From positions 42,402,001 to 42,466,000 of the forward strand of contig NC_134147.1 in the NCBI RefSeq assembly GCF_033958435.1: a stretch of DNA of 64,000 nt. Reading direction: 5' to 3'. Positions within the stretch are counted from its first letter, which is position 1, and each line of letters opens with the position of its first letter. Positions 45,259 to 56,399 of the stretch are shown one piece after another. Position numbers and translations under genes: made by a program. The notes beneath the pieces were generated by a model. It was given only the letters and a program-made list of their open reading frames with translations. It did no database searches and was not told the origin of the DNA. Source of the DNA: Carettochelys insculpta. Lineage: Eukaryota; Chordata; Testudines; Carettochelyidae.

Positions 45259-45721
45259 TTTATCTACTTTTATAATATTTGTTAGTGTTAGGGAGGGGTA
45301 AGGTTTTGAGGATTAATAAAGGCAGCCTTTAGGGTTACATTCAGTTCAGATCTCACTCAAGCAGCAGCATATCTAAACCTAGAAATTCATTTCTGGACCA
45401 ATGTTATGAAGTTTCCTTCACATATTGTCTCTTGCAGAAAGCTGGAAGTTCTCTGCTGACATTGTGGATGGTTGGTCAGTAAACAGCACTTTATCACTGA
45501 AGTTTGGAGTGGGTATTTTTATAAAACGTGAGAGAGAGAATTCCAAATGTGGGGTCTAGTACTTCAAAGAGAAGCAAAACTAAAGCTCTGTTTCTGGAAG
45601 TAGATCTGGATAAAACTAATAATTGCTGATCTTCACCTTATTTCCAACCGTCATATGTGCTCGTGCTATCTCAGCTGCCAAGCTGAAGAATAGTGGGGTG
45701 CATATTTTATGCTGACTTGTC
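45259..45721. other. Intronic sequence without recognised feature
   Basis: Nothing recognised. Confidence 0.45.
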
Positions 45722-45935
45722 ACTTCTGTGAGTAGCCATGTTAGTCTGTATCTGCAAAACCAATGAGGAATCTTGCACCGTTTTAAAGACTAACAGATTT
45801 ATTCAGGCATAAGCTTTCGTGGGTAAAAACCACTTTGTCAGATGCAAGGAGACTCCATCATGCTATTAGTATTAGGAAATTCCATGCATTTGGTGGAATA
45901 GTTTTTATCCACAAAAGCTGGGTGTTTACCAGTCA
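45722..45935 (+). mobile_element. Cryptodiran-type SINE, sense, conventional structure
   Basis: The head gagtagccatgttagtctgt, then ttgcaccgttttaaagacta, acagatttattcaggcataa and gctttcgtgggtaaaaacca, then ctttgtcagatgcaagga, follow the normal order of the family. There is no inverted body here, in contrast to the copies at 13546 and 23517. A further atccacaaaagctggg block near 45909 may belong to a decayed second body. Confidence 0.78.
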
Positions 45936-46107
45936 TAATCTTAACAGAGTCCTTTAATTGTATTACTAGATCTTTTGGTTTAGACTAATTGAATCTTGAT
46001 TCTTTTCCATCTTTTCTCATCAACTTTTGATACCGGTCATTCTGACATCATATGAACTTGTACTAATTTTTTTACAATTCAGCGTCCAGTTACTACAAAG
46101 GCTCAAT

Positions 46108-46189
46108 GGCCATGTCTACACTAGCCCCAAACTTTGAAATGGCCACGCAAATGGCCATTTCGAAGTTTGGGGCTAGTGTAGACGTAGCC
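46108..46189. mobile_element. Minimal palindromic MITE, 82 bp
   Basis: The left arm ggccatgtctacactagccc and caaactttgaaatggcca meets the right arm tggccatttcgaagtttg and gggctagtgtagacgtagcc with only a few bases between. It keeps only the two terminal arms of the GTCTACAC-end group. Adjacent trinucleotides aat/aac agree at 2 of 3 bases. Confidence 0.8.
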
Positions 46190-48544
46190 AACCCCAGGCA
46201 GCTAAAAGAACATGATAGAAGAGACTCCAGGAAGAATCTGTAGTTTATTGACACCTTTAGCAATGAAAGAAATGAAGGATGAAATTGTTTCATCTAAGGC
46301 TTCCCCAGCCCCAAATATCCAACACTTTATATTCTGACAGTGTCATTTTTAACTTGTATTCTAGCATGCCTCTATGTTCATGGCAAGGTCAGCAATAAAT
46401 CCACAGCACAATAACATGTGGCACAGAAAAGTCACCATGTGTTCCCAACTACCATGCAAAGATTTCCAAAGTTTTACACAGTAGTACATCAAAGTGTATT
46501 ATGGAATTTCTTGGGCAGCATAATAAAAGGGTCCACACATTCAGTTAGTGGGATGTACGTTGGAGTACTGTAAACTTACATCTAGCTTGGATCTCCCTAA
46601 CTCTGATGGAGATAGTGGCTAGTTTGCTTGTTTCCTCTTAGTTCTCCGAAAAGTATTTTGCTGCAACTGTTGCTGCATATCTTTAGATCACAGGGAAAGT
46701 TTATGCAATTTGATGTTTTGCAATCCCTACAATTTTTTGCCTCAAGTTTTCAGAAATAATTAATCAGTGAATCGTTTTTACTATTAATGTAAACTCATTA
46801 TCTTTAGAGTGTTTTTTTTTAAAAAAAAAAAAAAAAAAAAAGCATGGGTGTAATGGTGATCCCACAGAAATTAAAGGCATTTTTTTGCCATTGGCTTTAA
46901 CAAAGCCAGGGTTTCATTCATGTTTTAATTGCTGAGGAGCAAGTGGTACCATTGTATCCTAAGCATAAGAGAACCCCCTCAAAATCCAGGCAAGCTCAGG
47001 ATGGTGGTAGTTCTACGCTAAGGTACTTCGGAAGTATTCACTTTCTTAGCATTTTTAACAGTTATTTGGATTTACACAAAGCCACAGTTGGAATCTCTGC
47101 CATTTATCTGAAGTCCTGCTTTTACAAATATTGTAGAATTCAATTGGTGTAACTGTTGTTGAGCAGAGGTGTCTTTCTTTGAAGTCAACAGTATTTGCAA
47201 TGATCATCTTTTCTCCCTTTCTGCTTTTGAATTACACATAGTAAATTGAATGAACTTGTCAGAGCACTGATTTCTCAAACATTTTTTCACATGAACAAAA
47301 AGACAGCATGTCTTTGTATATAAATAAAGAAATAGACTTATGCAGGGAAACGTAGAATCTTTAATAAAACATTGTTCCTTTTCTACTTTAGTTCAACTGG
47401 GAAAAATCAATTTTTGGTTCTTCAAGTGCAGAGGAAGATCAAACGGAAAAAACTGACAATCTAAACAAAGGGAAAGGTGTGATGCTCAGCTTGCACTCCT
47501 ATTCCCTGGTGTGCTTTATACAGGCACTTCTCCAAGTAGAATACATTTACAGCGGAGTAAAGCCCCCCCCCCCAACTGTGTTAAGGGTAAAAGTGACCTG
47601 AATATAAAAATTATAAAATACTGCTTCAGGTAAGTTCTTTGTGTTTTTCTGTTGTTGTGCAGGGGGGTATAAGCAAACAGCATTAAGATATGTCTGGCTC
47701 TTTAATGCTGTGTACTTATATTTTACAGAACTGTACATTAATTTTACCAAAGTAGATCTAGTCTAAGTTATCAGCCCGTAAGCAGCTTATATGATACAAG
47801 GGGTAAATATTCATTTAGCATGTACAGTTAAGAGACTATTATTCTTTCTCAAATACATTTCAAGATACACATTTTGAATCTTCATCTGAAAACTAATTTC
47901 AGTCATTGTTGAGGGAAACTTTAGGGAGATTGGGTTTTCTGCTTTTTGGTGAACCAGTTTTTTCCCCTTTAATAAATAAAATGTGATTTGTTCTTATGGG
48001 TGCATATTTATAAGGGGAAGTGATTAAAGTGTCACCAGAATAAAACAAGGAAGGGACAGAAATGTGTAACTTCTTCGAAGAACAGCAAGGATATTACCAT
48101 AAAAATGTATTCAATGTGCTATTCATATATAAACATTTTAAAATATTAATCTCGGACAGTTGAATTTGCGTAACATATGAGGTCCGAAGATAGATTTTAT
48201 ATCTCATAAAATACTATGGACACAATTTATCCCATTCAATTAAATCAAGACTGGATTTTTTAAAAGGATACTGTAGTTCAAAAGGAATTACTTATGGAGG
48301 ATAGTATGGCTGGCCTATATTATACAAGAGGTCAAATTTGGTGATCACAGTAGTCACCCTGGCCTTGGCATCTGAGTTCCTCAGGTAGGAATGGGACACA
48401 GAAACACACAAAATTGAGATAGCTGAGCAAATAACTTTTTTTAAAAGAACTGTACCTAGAAAATAATAGTGGTAGGTAAGAACTGACATGGATTTGTCAA
48501 AAACAGATGGTGTATAACTATCCAAATATCTTTCTTTGACAGGG
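46190..48544. other. Intronic stretch; T9A21 homopolymer pair
   Basis: 46812-46820 is nine T, directly followed by 21 A (46821-46841). A C run lies near 47563-47572. Otherwise AT-rich sequence with no recognised element. Confidence 0.45.
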
Positions 48545-48720
48545 AGACAAGCCCAATGGTTAGGGGGAAGCAGTAGATGTGATATATCTTAACTTTACGA
48601 GAGTATGGATATTTCAGTCAACCAGGAAGGATGTCCCACAGAGATGTGTCCTGATTCTATTAAATATCATCATAAATGATTTGGATAATGACGTTTTGAA
48701 TATGCTTATAATTTGATGAC
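48545..48720 (+). mobile_element. Old CR1 LINE RT fragment, sense
   Basis: gcagtagatgtgatatatct (the 'AVDVIYLDF' region), aggatgtcccacagagatgt / cctgattctattaaatatca (the 'VPQGSVLGPxLFNI' region), tcataaatgatttggataat ('INDLDN') and gatgacacagt follow RT order. A segment of motif A to VPQG is deleted. A GTCTACAC-end MITE half follows directly. Confidence 0.65.
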
Positions 48721-48740
48721 ACAGTGGAGAGGGCAGGCAA

Positions 48741-48850
48741 GGGCTGTGTCTACACTTGCAGTCCTCTTTCAAAAGAGGCATGCAAATGAGGGAAATTGAA
48801 AATGCAAATGAGGTGCAGGTTTACATATTTGGTGCCTCATTTGCGTCAGA
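48741..48850. mobile_element. GTCTACAC-end MITE, left half
   Basis: gggctgtgtctacacttgca, gtcctctttcaaaagaggca, tgcaaatgagggaaattg and atgcaaatgaggtgcagg are collinear with the left arm of the element at 52399. After about 48850 the similarity ends, so the right half is absent. Confidence 0.7.
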
Positions 48851-48900
48851 TTGCAGCAGAAAGTTGCTTCATTTTAACGTGTGCTGCTTAGAAGTTCCAT

Positions 48901-51900
48901 AGGCAGATGCAAATGGGCCTTGCATGTGTCAACTGAGCTAATATTAGAAAAACAGTTTAGCGTTAAAATCGTTGACTCAAGAAAATGACTTGATTGTGGA
49001 TGTTCAGTTTTGAATGAGAGGTAATGAATGAGATGAAAATTGTTAATATTATTTGATTTCATTATCATGTATCTAGCACGATTGGCTTTAATAGTGAAGT
49101 CCTAGAGGCTTGCTTTGAAGAAGAATCTGTCAGTACCTAACCAAAACTCTTGTGTTGCCTTAATCCATTGAAATGACTTTCATTATGTTTGTATACCCAC
49201 AGAAATGTCAGTTTTATATAAACAAAGTGAAGCAGCTTAGCTCTCAAAATATCTGCTAGAGTTAATATTGCAATAGACACTTGTGGTACTTGGGAAAGTG
49301 TTTTAAAATGGCGCTTATATTTGAAGCATGTTAAGTAGTTGTGTAAATCTTTTATTTAATGTAGATAGTGGCAGAGAATTTTGTTTTAAAATGACAGTTT
49401 GGGGGAAAATATGAATTAATGTCACGGTATAATCTGAGTGCAATTTGTTTATTTTTATATCAAATTATTACATTATATTTTATATATGTAAAATAATTAT
49501 ATGTAAATTATTTTATTTCAGAAATGAGATGCCGCAATTTCTATTATATTTTACATAAAAAAATAATTGTGTCGACCTTTTGGCTCCTGTTTGTAAACAT
49601 TTCACATTTTGAAAACATGTTTGATTTCTATGTTGCCCAAGTCCTAAATCAGTATTGGGACCCTTTTTTTTGCATTTTATTGTATGAGCACTTTGGAAGA
49701 GGGCCTTATTGTATGGGTTGACAGTCTCAGGAACCAGTCCTGCAGACCTGTGGGAAGATGTACTTGAGTTTGATTCATGTACAGAGCTGTAACGGGATGT
49801 TAAGTGACACCACATTGAGGGAAATACTGTGAAAATATGTGGACATTGTTGTATACATTTTAAAAACAGATATGCTTCAAAACCACCTTCCTCTCTCTCT
49901 GGCCTTAATTAGCCATCTAATTAGGCATAGGGTTCATAAAAAGAAGATCTGAAGGTCTCTCCCTTTAATTACTGACAACAAGACCTGTATATGACTGTTT
50001 GGAAATTGGGTTTGCTGAGCTTTCGTAGTTTTTAGTGGATGATAATTAATGCAAGTGTCTTGTCATTCTTGTTTGATTTTTTTTCAGATTTGCTTTACAT
50101 TTTGGTTCCTGTCAAATTTCAGCAATGTAACATGCCATGTCATCACTTCCCTTTTAATCTTTCCTGTAGTCCACTTTGCAGGATGTTGAAAATCTAAAAC
50201 AAACGTTGGTATGAAATAAATATCCAACAGAATACCGGAGAGAGAAAAGGCAGGCAATGGACCATGCAAATTGCCTGCCAAATGTTTTTTCTGCACCCAG
50301 CATGTCAAATACTGTATATTCTTCCAAAGAAATATATTCCAAATACAGGGCATCTCCAGCAATGTGGTCTACGAGATAGTGTCAGAAATGTGACTTTTGT
50401 TACAATGATTAAACTGAACTAATGTACAAATGCAGGATGACTCTTCTGGGGTTCAGAGTAACAGTGGAAAAGATACACACATCAATAGAATGAGGTCATT
50501 TTTCACAGAAGAAACACTCCATCTCTAATACTGTAATTTATTGGATGTCTGTACAGATAGGATTGTTTGTGCTCTAGAACTGAACCAAAGGGACCTGCCA
50601 GGAGCACTAGTTAGCTCAGGAAGTGAAGACTTTTAGTTAGGAAGTGATGGACAAGAGCGCTAGGCTCGGTATTCTCTGGTCTAAATAGTCTCTGATCATT
50701 CTTTTTCCATCCCAAGATGATCTATGGATAGAGTTCATAGACAGTAATAATAATATGTACTTAAAGTAGATTTCTAAGGAAACTTATTTGTTTTCATAAA
50801 TAGTATTCCAGCCAAATTGTACCTGACCTATAGATGTTTGAGTGGGGAAGGATGGTGGCACGGTGGTATTCACCTGCCAAGAGGATACTGGCTGCAGAGC
50901 TATTATAACTGTGTCAAATCGGATTGTGCAAGTAAGAATAGAATACAGATAAATTCAAATACAGATTGCATGTTTTCCCAAGTGCCTCTGGGTGACATTT
51001 CAAGGTGCCCCCTCCTTCTGTCCCAAAGCTGCAGAGCCACTGATTTCTTATCTTGTCTCCATCTCTACTGAGCGCAGAGGTCAAAAGCAGGGTCACAACA
51101 TAGGAGAGAGTGTCAGTTTATGGAGCAGCTTAGAAGAAGATTTGTCCCTAGCCATGTGAATGTGTAAACCCTTCAAAACTGAGTCAGTCTCCCCACTGTC
51201 TTTCCCTCTCAGGCCTAGGAGGAAATTTGAACCTTGGGATTGGTTTGTGGACGGCAATGTCAGGAAAATGAGTACATTTTGGTGGTATTTAAAGATTTCC
51301 TATTGCTTAATCAGCACCGTGCTTACCAAAATGGTATGGTGTTTGCAATCCTTTGTTGCTATCCAGGGTTGCACAAATAACAGCTGGCCTCACTTACACT
51401 CAGGGGACATGCTTATGGCATAGAGAGACCATAATACTAAATGTCTATTTCATATCTGCTTTGCAGAGAAAGTGTGTGTGTTTTGGAAGAACTTTTATGT
51501 TTGTCTCCAAACCATAATTATCGCCAACATCTGTTGTGCTGGAAAAGAGAGTGTTCAGAATTGACAGAAATGTGCAACTGTGTCAATATTTCCCCACACT
51601 TGGACTGTGTTTTGTTCTGTAGGAGCTGCCTTCTTCAGCAAATGCTGTCAGTTGTATATCTTTTAGTGTGGGCTGCCCCTTTTGTTCCTGTAGAGCCCTT
51701 ACACCCCTTCTCTGCATGTTTTGAAATACACACAGAAAAGTTAAAATCTAGCCTTAACAGGAGCTGTTTTCAGTATATGAAGACTCAGTAGTGTGAGTCT
51801 TACCCGGCTAACTGCCGTCTGCTTCAAATATCAGAATTTGTCATTTGTACAATATTCTGGAAGCACTGATTTTTGTCGTTTGGTCCGCATCAGAATTTTT

Positions 51901-52395
51901 TGTCTTCTGTCTTTGAGAGGCTCAATTAATATGAATAAGAGATGTATAATATTTAATATGTGTACTGACCTTTGAAAGTGTAGAGTCCTGTGCATGTTCT
52001 CTTGTGGTATATTTAAATCATGTTAGCAGTAACTTGAATTAAAAGCATGTAATTTAATTGACTATTCCTTTAACTTTAAACAATCAGCAGCAACAATCAG
52101 TAGACTGAATTGGTGAAGAAGCTTGAAAAAAATGAGACAATATAAGAAAATAAATGGTTATTCACTGCACATTTTATATACAGAGAGAACCTAGTTTTTG
52201 AAATTTTCAATTGGTTCTACATGTTTTAGAAGTTAGTGAATTTCGTGCACTCTTATTTTTAAGTTGAGTTTAACTTGAGAGTGAGTAAGAAAGTAGTTGT
52301 TGTTATGGGAGGAAAAGGGTGCAGATGCATAAATATGAATTTAGAAAGATCATTAGAGATTTTTCTGCTCTTCGACTTACTTTGCATACAATCTT
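48901..52395. other. Long intronic stretch without recognised feature
   Basis: A very AT-rich, partly palindromic segment lies at about 49440-49570. No exon-like frame with splice sites and no repeat family is recognised in the rest. Confidence 0.45.
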
Positions 52396-52398
52396 TAA

Positions 52399-52793
52399 GG
52401 ATGCGTCTACACTTGCAATCCTCTTTCGAAAGAGGTATGTAAATGAGGGAAATTTAAAATGCAAATGAGGTGTAAATTTGCATATTTGGCACTTCACTTG
52501 CATATTCTAATTTTGAAAGAAGAAAGCCAGTGTAGATGCTGCACTTTCGAAAGTAGACCCGATCTTCGACAGAATCCTTCTTCCCATTAAATAAAGGGAC
52601 ATAGGATTCTATCAACGATGGGTTTACTTTCGAAAGAGCAGCATCTAGACTGGCTTTCTTTCGAAAGAATCTCGTTTGAAATTAGAATATGCAAAATGAG
52701 GTGCAAATATGCAAATTTATACCTCATTTGCATTTTCAATTCACCTCATATGCATATCTCTTTCGAAAGAGGAATGCAAGTGTAGACACACCC
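52399..52793. mobile_element. Palindromic MITE with TAA target duplication (395 bp)
   Basis: The left end is ggatgcgtctacacttgcaa and the reverse complement of the right end is gggtgtgtctacacttgcat. Flanks are TAA (52396-52398) and TAA (52794-52796), a clean 3-bp duplication. Inner pairs include ctctttcgaaagagg on both sides, aaatgcaaatgaggt and its mirror, and gtctactttcg-type blocks meeting near 52600. The arms are about 190 bases. A TAA duplication fits PIF/Harbinger (TWA preference). No transposase. Confidence 0.82.
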
Positions 52794-52796
52794 TAA

Positions 52797-54356
52797 ATGT
52801 CTTCTCATGAAAGATAAATTTGACAAAATTGCACCTTTGAGAATTGGCAAAATTATATTTTACAGTATTTTTGAATGCAAGAAATTCTATCTGATGAATT
52901 TACAAAGAGGCCTGCTTTAGAAAGGAGTACAGTTCTCTGTACCTGAAAAATAACCTGGTGGTTGCTAGTTACCATGGCTGTCTCTATGCTGAGTCCTAGT
53001 GCCAACAGTTTGTTGCAAATAAGCAGTCTCAGAAATTCAAAATGATGCCTCATTTGTATATTCACATGGCTAGTGTGCATATTCATGAGGCTAATTTGCA
53101 GTTTTGCAGCAGAAATCAAGGAGTGTAGATGTGGTTCTGCTGGCAAAAACTCCTGTTGTTGGCAGACCCTTACTAATATCAAAGATGGGGAAGCTGTCTA
53201 TGTAATGCGTAAGGTAATTGCTATCTCTATTAAGGCCAAATGTCAAAGTGTCAAATTTGAGCATAAATTGCAGTTTGCATGTTTCTCTTTGTAGTCTGGT
53301 GTTAAAGTCTCAGTTTGCCATGCACTAGCTGTTGTACAGACATGCTGTTTGATGCTTGTGATTCTAGATCTTGACTAGCTCTACAGTTGACCATTTGACC
53401 CTTAGGCTAACATGGAGAGAAAGTGGCTGTGTTAGTAGGTAAGAGACACTGTTGAAATTCTTAATTTCATCCAGAGTACCATACCACCTCTATGTATTAT
53501 TTTATTATTTTTAGTGCACACAATTTAGAAAATTACTTTAATTGTTATTTTTGTGGCACCATATGGCTATGCTGTGATTTGGCTTCCCATGGATCTTTAT
53601 ATGCATATGGAAAATTAAATTAATTGGAAATCACACCCTGAAATCTATTATTAAGTTAATAAATCTAACAGCTTGTGGGGTGTCCTCATACACAGCATGA
53701 TGTAATTATGTGTAATAACAAGCAACTATTTATAAATCCATAAAAAAACTGAAGGGAATAAACAAATGTCGGGAAAGGGCAGGGAACAAGGTAAAAGTTA
53801 GTACAATGTTAATCAAGCCATTGTTTAAAATTTAAACACACAAGACATCTTATTCTGAAAATGGCTTCTGTGCATTTAAATGAATTATATATTTCCTATG
53901 AGATTTCACAGATAAAAGGATGTATTTATTCTTGTCATTCTAAAACACTAGGATCCTCCTTGTCCAGCATTCCAGAGTGCTTTAAGGATTATAGAACTGG
54001 GTTTATATCATGACCTAGGTTTTTGTGAGATGTGCAGTAACAGAACGTAAACTTCTATTGTTTTATCTTAAATGTCTCCAAATATTTTAAAATTTTTTTG
54101 CAACTGAGTCCATAAGGTATTGGTTATTTTTATTCTCTATTTTTCATTCTCTAGCAATAAGTCTTTCTTTAAAATAAATTCAAGATATTAAATGGCATCT
54201 GTTTTGTTAAATCGAGTCAGCTGCAAGTGTGATTTTCAGTGAATTTGTTATTTAGTATTCTTTAAATGTGAAGGATTGAAGTAATTTTTCCTTAACAGTA
54301 CAATAGGACTGACTTTTTTTTTTCCCCATCCTAACCTTTGTTGACCTACCATCTGT
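52797..54356. other. Intronic sequence; one possible decayed MITE
   Basis: About 52977-53170 carries ctgtctctatgctgagtcc, tgcctcatttgtatattcac, gcatattcatgaggctaatt and gtgtagatgtgg. These look like a degraded relative of the tgcaaatgaggt-containing elements, but no terminal pair can be shown. Otherwise nothing recognised. Confidence 0.4.
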
Positions 54357-54612
54357 GGCCTTATCTACACTTAACCTGCACTGTCAATCTACTTCACCTA
54401 TGCAAATATCATAGCCAAAGTTGTCATTCCTTTTGCGAAATCTTGCTGCTGTCCCACTGATGCCAGCTACTCTTCTCGTTTTGGTGGCTTACTGGCACTG
54501 ATGGAGCAACCTTGGGGATTGATTTATCTCATCTACAGTAGAAGCGATAAATTCACAGCTGGTATATTGATCACTGCTGTGTCGATCCACCATGTAGTGG
54601 AGTCAAGACTTC
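54357..54612. mobile_element. Possible decayed GTCTACAC-end MITE
   Basis: The left end ggccttatctacacttaacc fits the group. On the right gtagtggagtcaagac near 54595-54610 could be a worn tgtagtgtagac end. Interior similarity to the other copies is weak. Confidence 0.35.
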
Positions 54613-54725
54613 GCAGTGCCCTTTTTCAAATGCAGTGCTTGTGCCTGGATTTTTTGGGAACCTATAGTTTAATGTGGGTGCAGATATTAACAGTCATATG
54701 ACGATAGTAAAATTAAACATGGTAC

Positions 54726-54909
54726 CAATGTTGCCTCTATTTTTTTCCATCCATGGGTTGAATAAACTTTATGTGCGCCATGGCATGTGCAGATGTGCAT
54801 CACCAATAGAAACACATGTTGGTGGCCGTGGGTACTCTGCTGATCAATTGGGCTGCACCTGAATCTCTCCTGGGCGGCTGCCCAAGTGCTCAGCTTACAG
54901 GGAACACTG
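54726..54909. mobile_element. hAT-type MITE (cagtgttccct family), copy 5
   Basis: It begins caatgttgcctctatttttt and ends cttacagggaacactg. The interior has ccatccatgggttgaataaa, caccaatagaaacacatgtt and gggcggctgcccaagtgctc. Flanking octamers catggtac (54718-54725) and catgctgc (54910-54917) agree at 6 of 8, as for a worn hAT duplication. This is the best-preserved copy here. Confidence 0.78.
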
Positions 54910-56399
54910 CATGCTGCTCTGAAAAATTTACCAGCCACTTTCCAGAGTGGTGCTCTGCTACAGCAGGCAGAGCCTGCCTGAGCCCCACTGCACCTCTGAA
55001 CCCTGAATGCATAAAATCTCCCAGTTTAACTTCAGTTGGCCCTGGGAGATAGGGGCTGATTCTGGCAGACTCTCAGCAAAACAGGAGGGTTGACATCTTC
55101 TCTTGGAAGAGAGGTTTATGTTTCTGCATGTTGTCATGTCAAGCTCTGCAATATCGCTTGTAGACCAGGTAGAAGAAACAGAGTTACAGGAAATATGGCA
55201 GGACTGCATGTAAAAGGAATATGAATAATACTGTATGCCATGCAGACAGAGCTGGTGGAAACAAAACAATTTCAGTCCTATTGGTCAAAGGTCTGAGTGA
55301 TGTTACTTATAACTACAGTATTTAGAAGTTGATGTTTTTTCTTATATACAGCAATTATACGTTCAATGGGACATAGGATGTGTTAGTCTTCTTATACGTG
55401 GATGCTTTTCTCCACTGTGGTCTTAAATTCAAGCATTATTAACAAATAGAAGTATCAGTCTGGAATGACATTACTTGTGTAAAGCATGTAAAAACGTTGT
55501 AAACTATTGAACATGCTCTCTTTTCATGGAGAGCTGAAAATATTTTAATCTGTATTTGAACCAGAGATGTATTCCAAATAATTATGTTCAAGTCCTTGCT
55601 CGCTTCTGCACCATTTAGGAGTGTGTGCATACCTCATGCACCAGTGTCAGAAGTTTTCCCTTCGTGGTAGTTGTAGTGGATAGAATCTGGCAACCCCTAG
55701 AGTAATACTCGTGACAAGGTTTAATGGGTCACCACATGCTTCTCTTCCTCCCAATTTCCTTCATATCACTGATTATGGTGGTGGAACTTTTCTGGTGCCT
55801 TGTGCTAGCATTACTAGACATTCTGCCTGACAGCCTCTTTCCTGTAAAATATTGGTAGTTCATAGTTACAGTTTATCCCTTAGTAGTTTAGACTTTGTTA
55901 GAGAATCACTTTGGCGCCAGTCACATGACAATTCTGGTAATAGCAGAAGTCCTTCAATCTCCTATAGGCAACGCCATCCCTGAGACTATTTGCCCATTTG
56001 GAGAGGTCCTCTGGATGCCAGATATCCTCCAGTTCTTGGTTGCGCTCCAGGTCCTGCTGCCAGTCAGACAGTATTAGCTGTAGCTCATCAGTCTACCGTC
56101 ACTGATCTGCTGAGTGTCACAGTCACCGATCTCCCATATCAGGGACTCATCCTGATTCAAGTGTTCTGTTTTGATGCACCGTGGTTGGCAGCACTCAGTG
56201 AGGGGTGATCAGTTTGCCAGTTCCTCGTCATCAGTCACTGCCTGATCACTGTCCAACTCTGGCTCTGAGCAGTGGTCATTCATGGTAGGTCAAACTTCCA
56301 ACTCTAATCCATGTCATTGGCACTGCAGTCCTCCTCATAACCCCAGAGCCAGTGACCAGTAGCCTGGTACCCTTGTAACCCATGGAGGTTCATGCAGAC
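54910..56399. other. Intronic sequence without firm feature
   Basis: The part from about 55650 may already belong to the DIRS-like element that follows, but no domain is readable in it. Nothing else is recognised. Confidence 0.4.
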
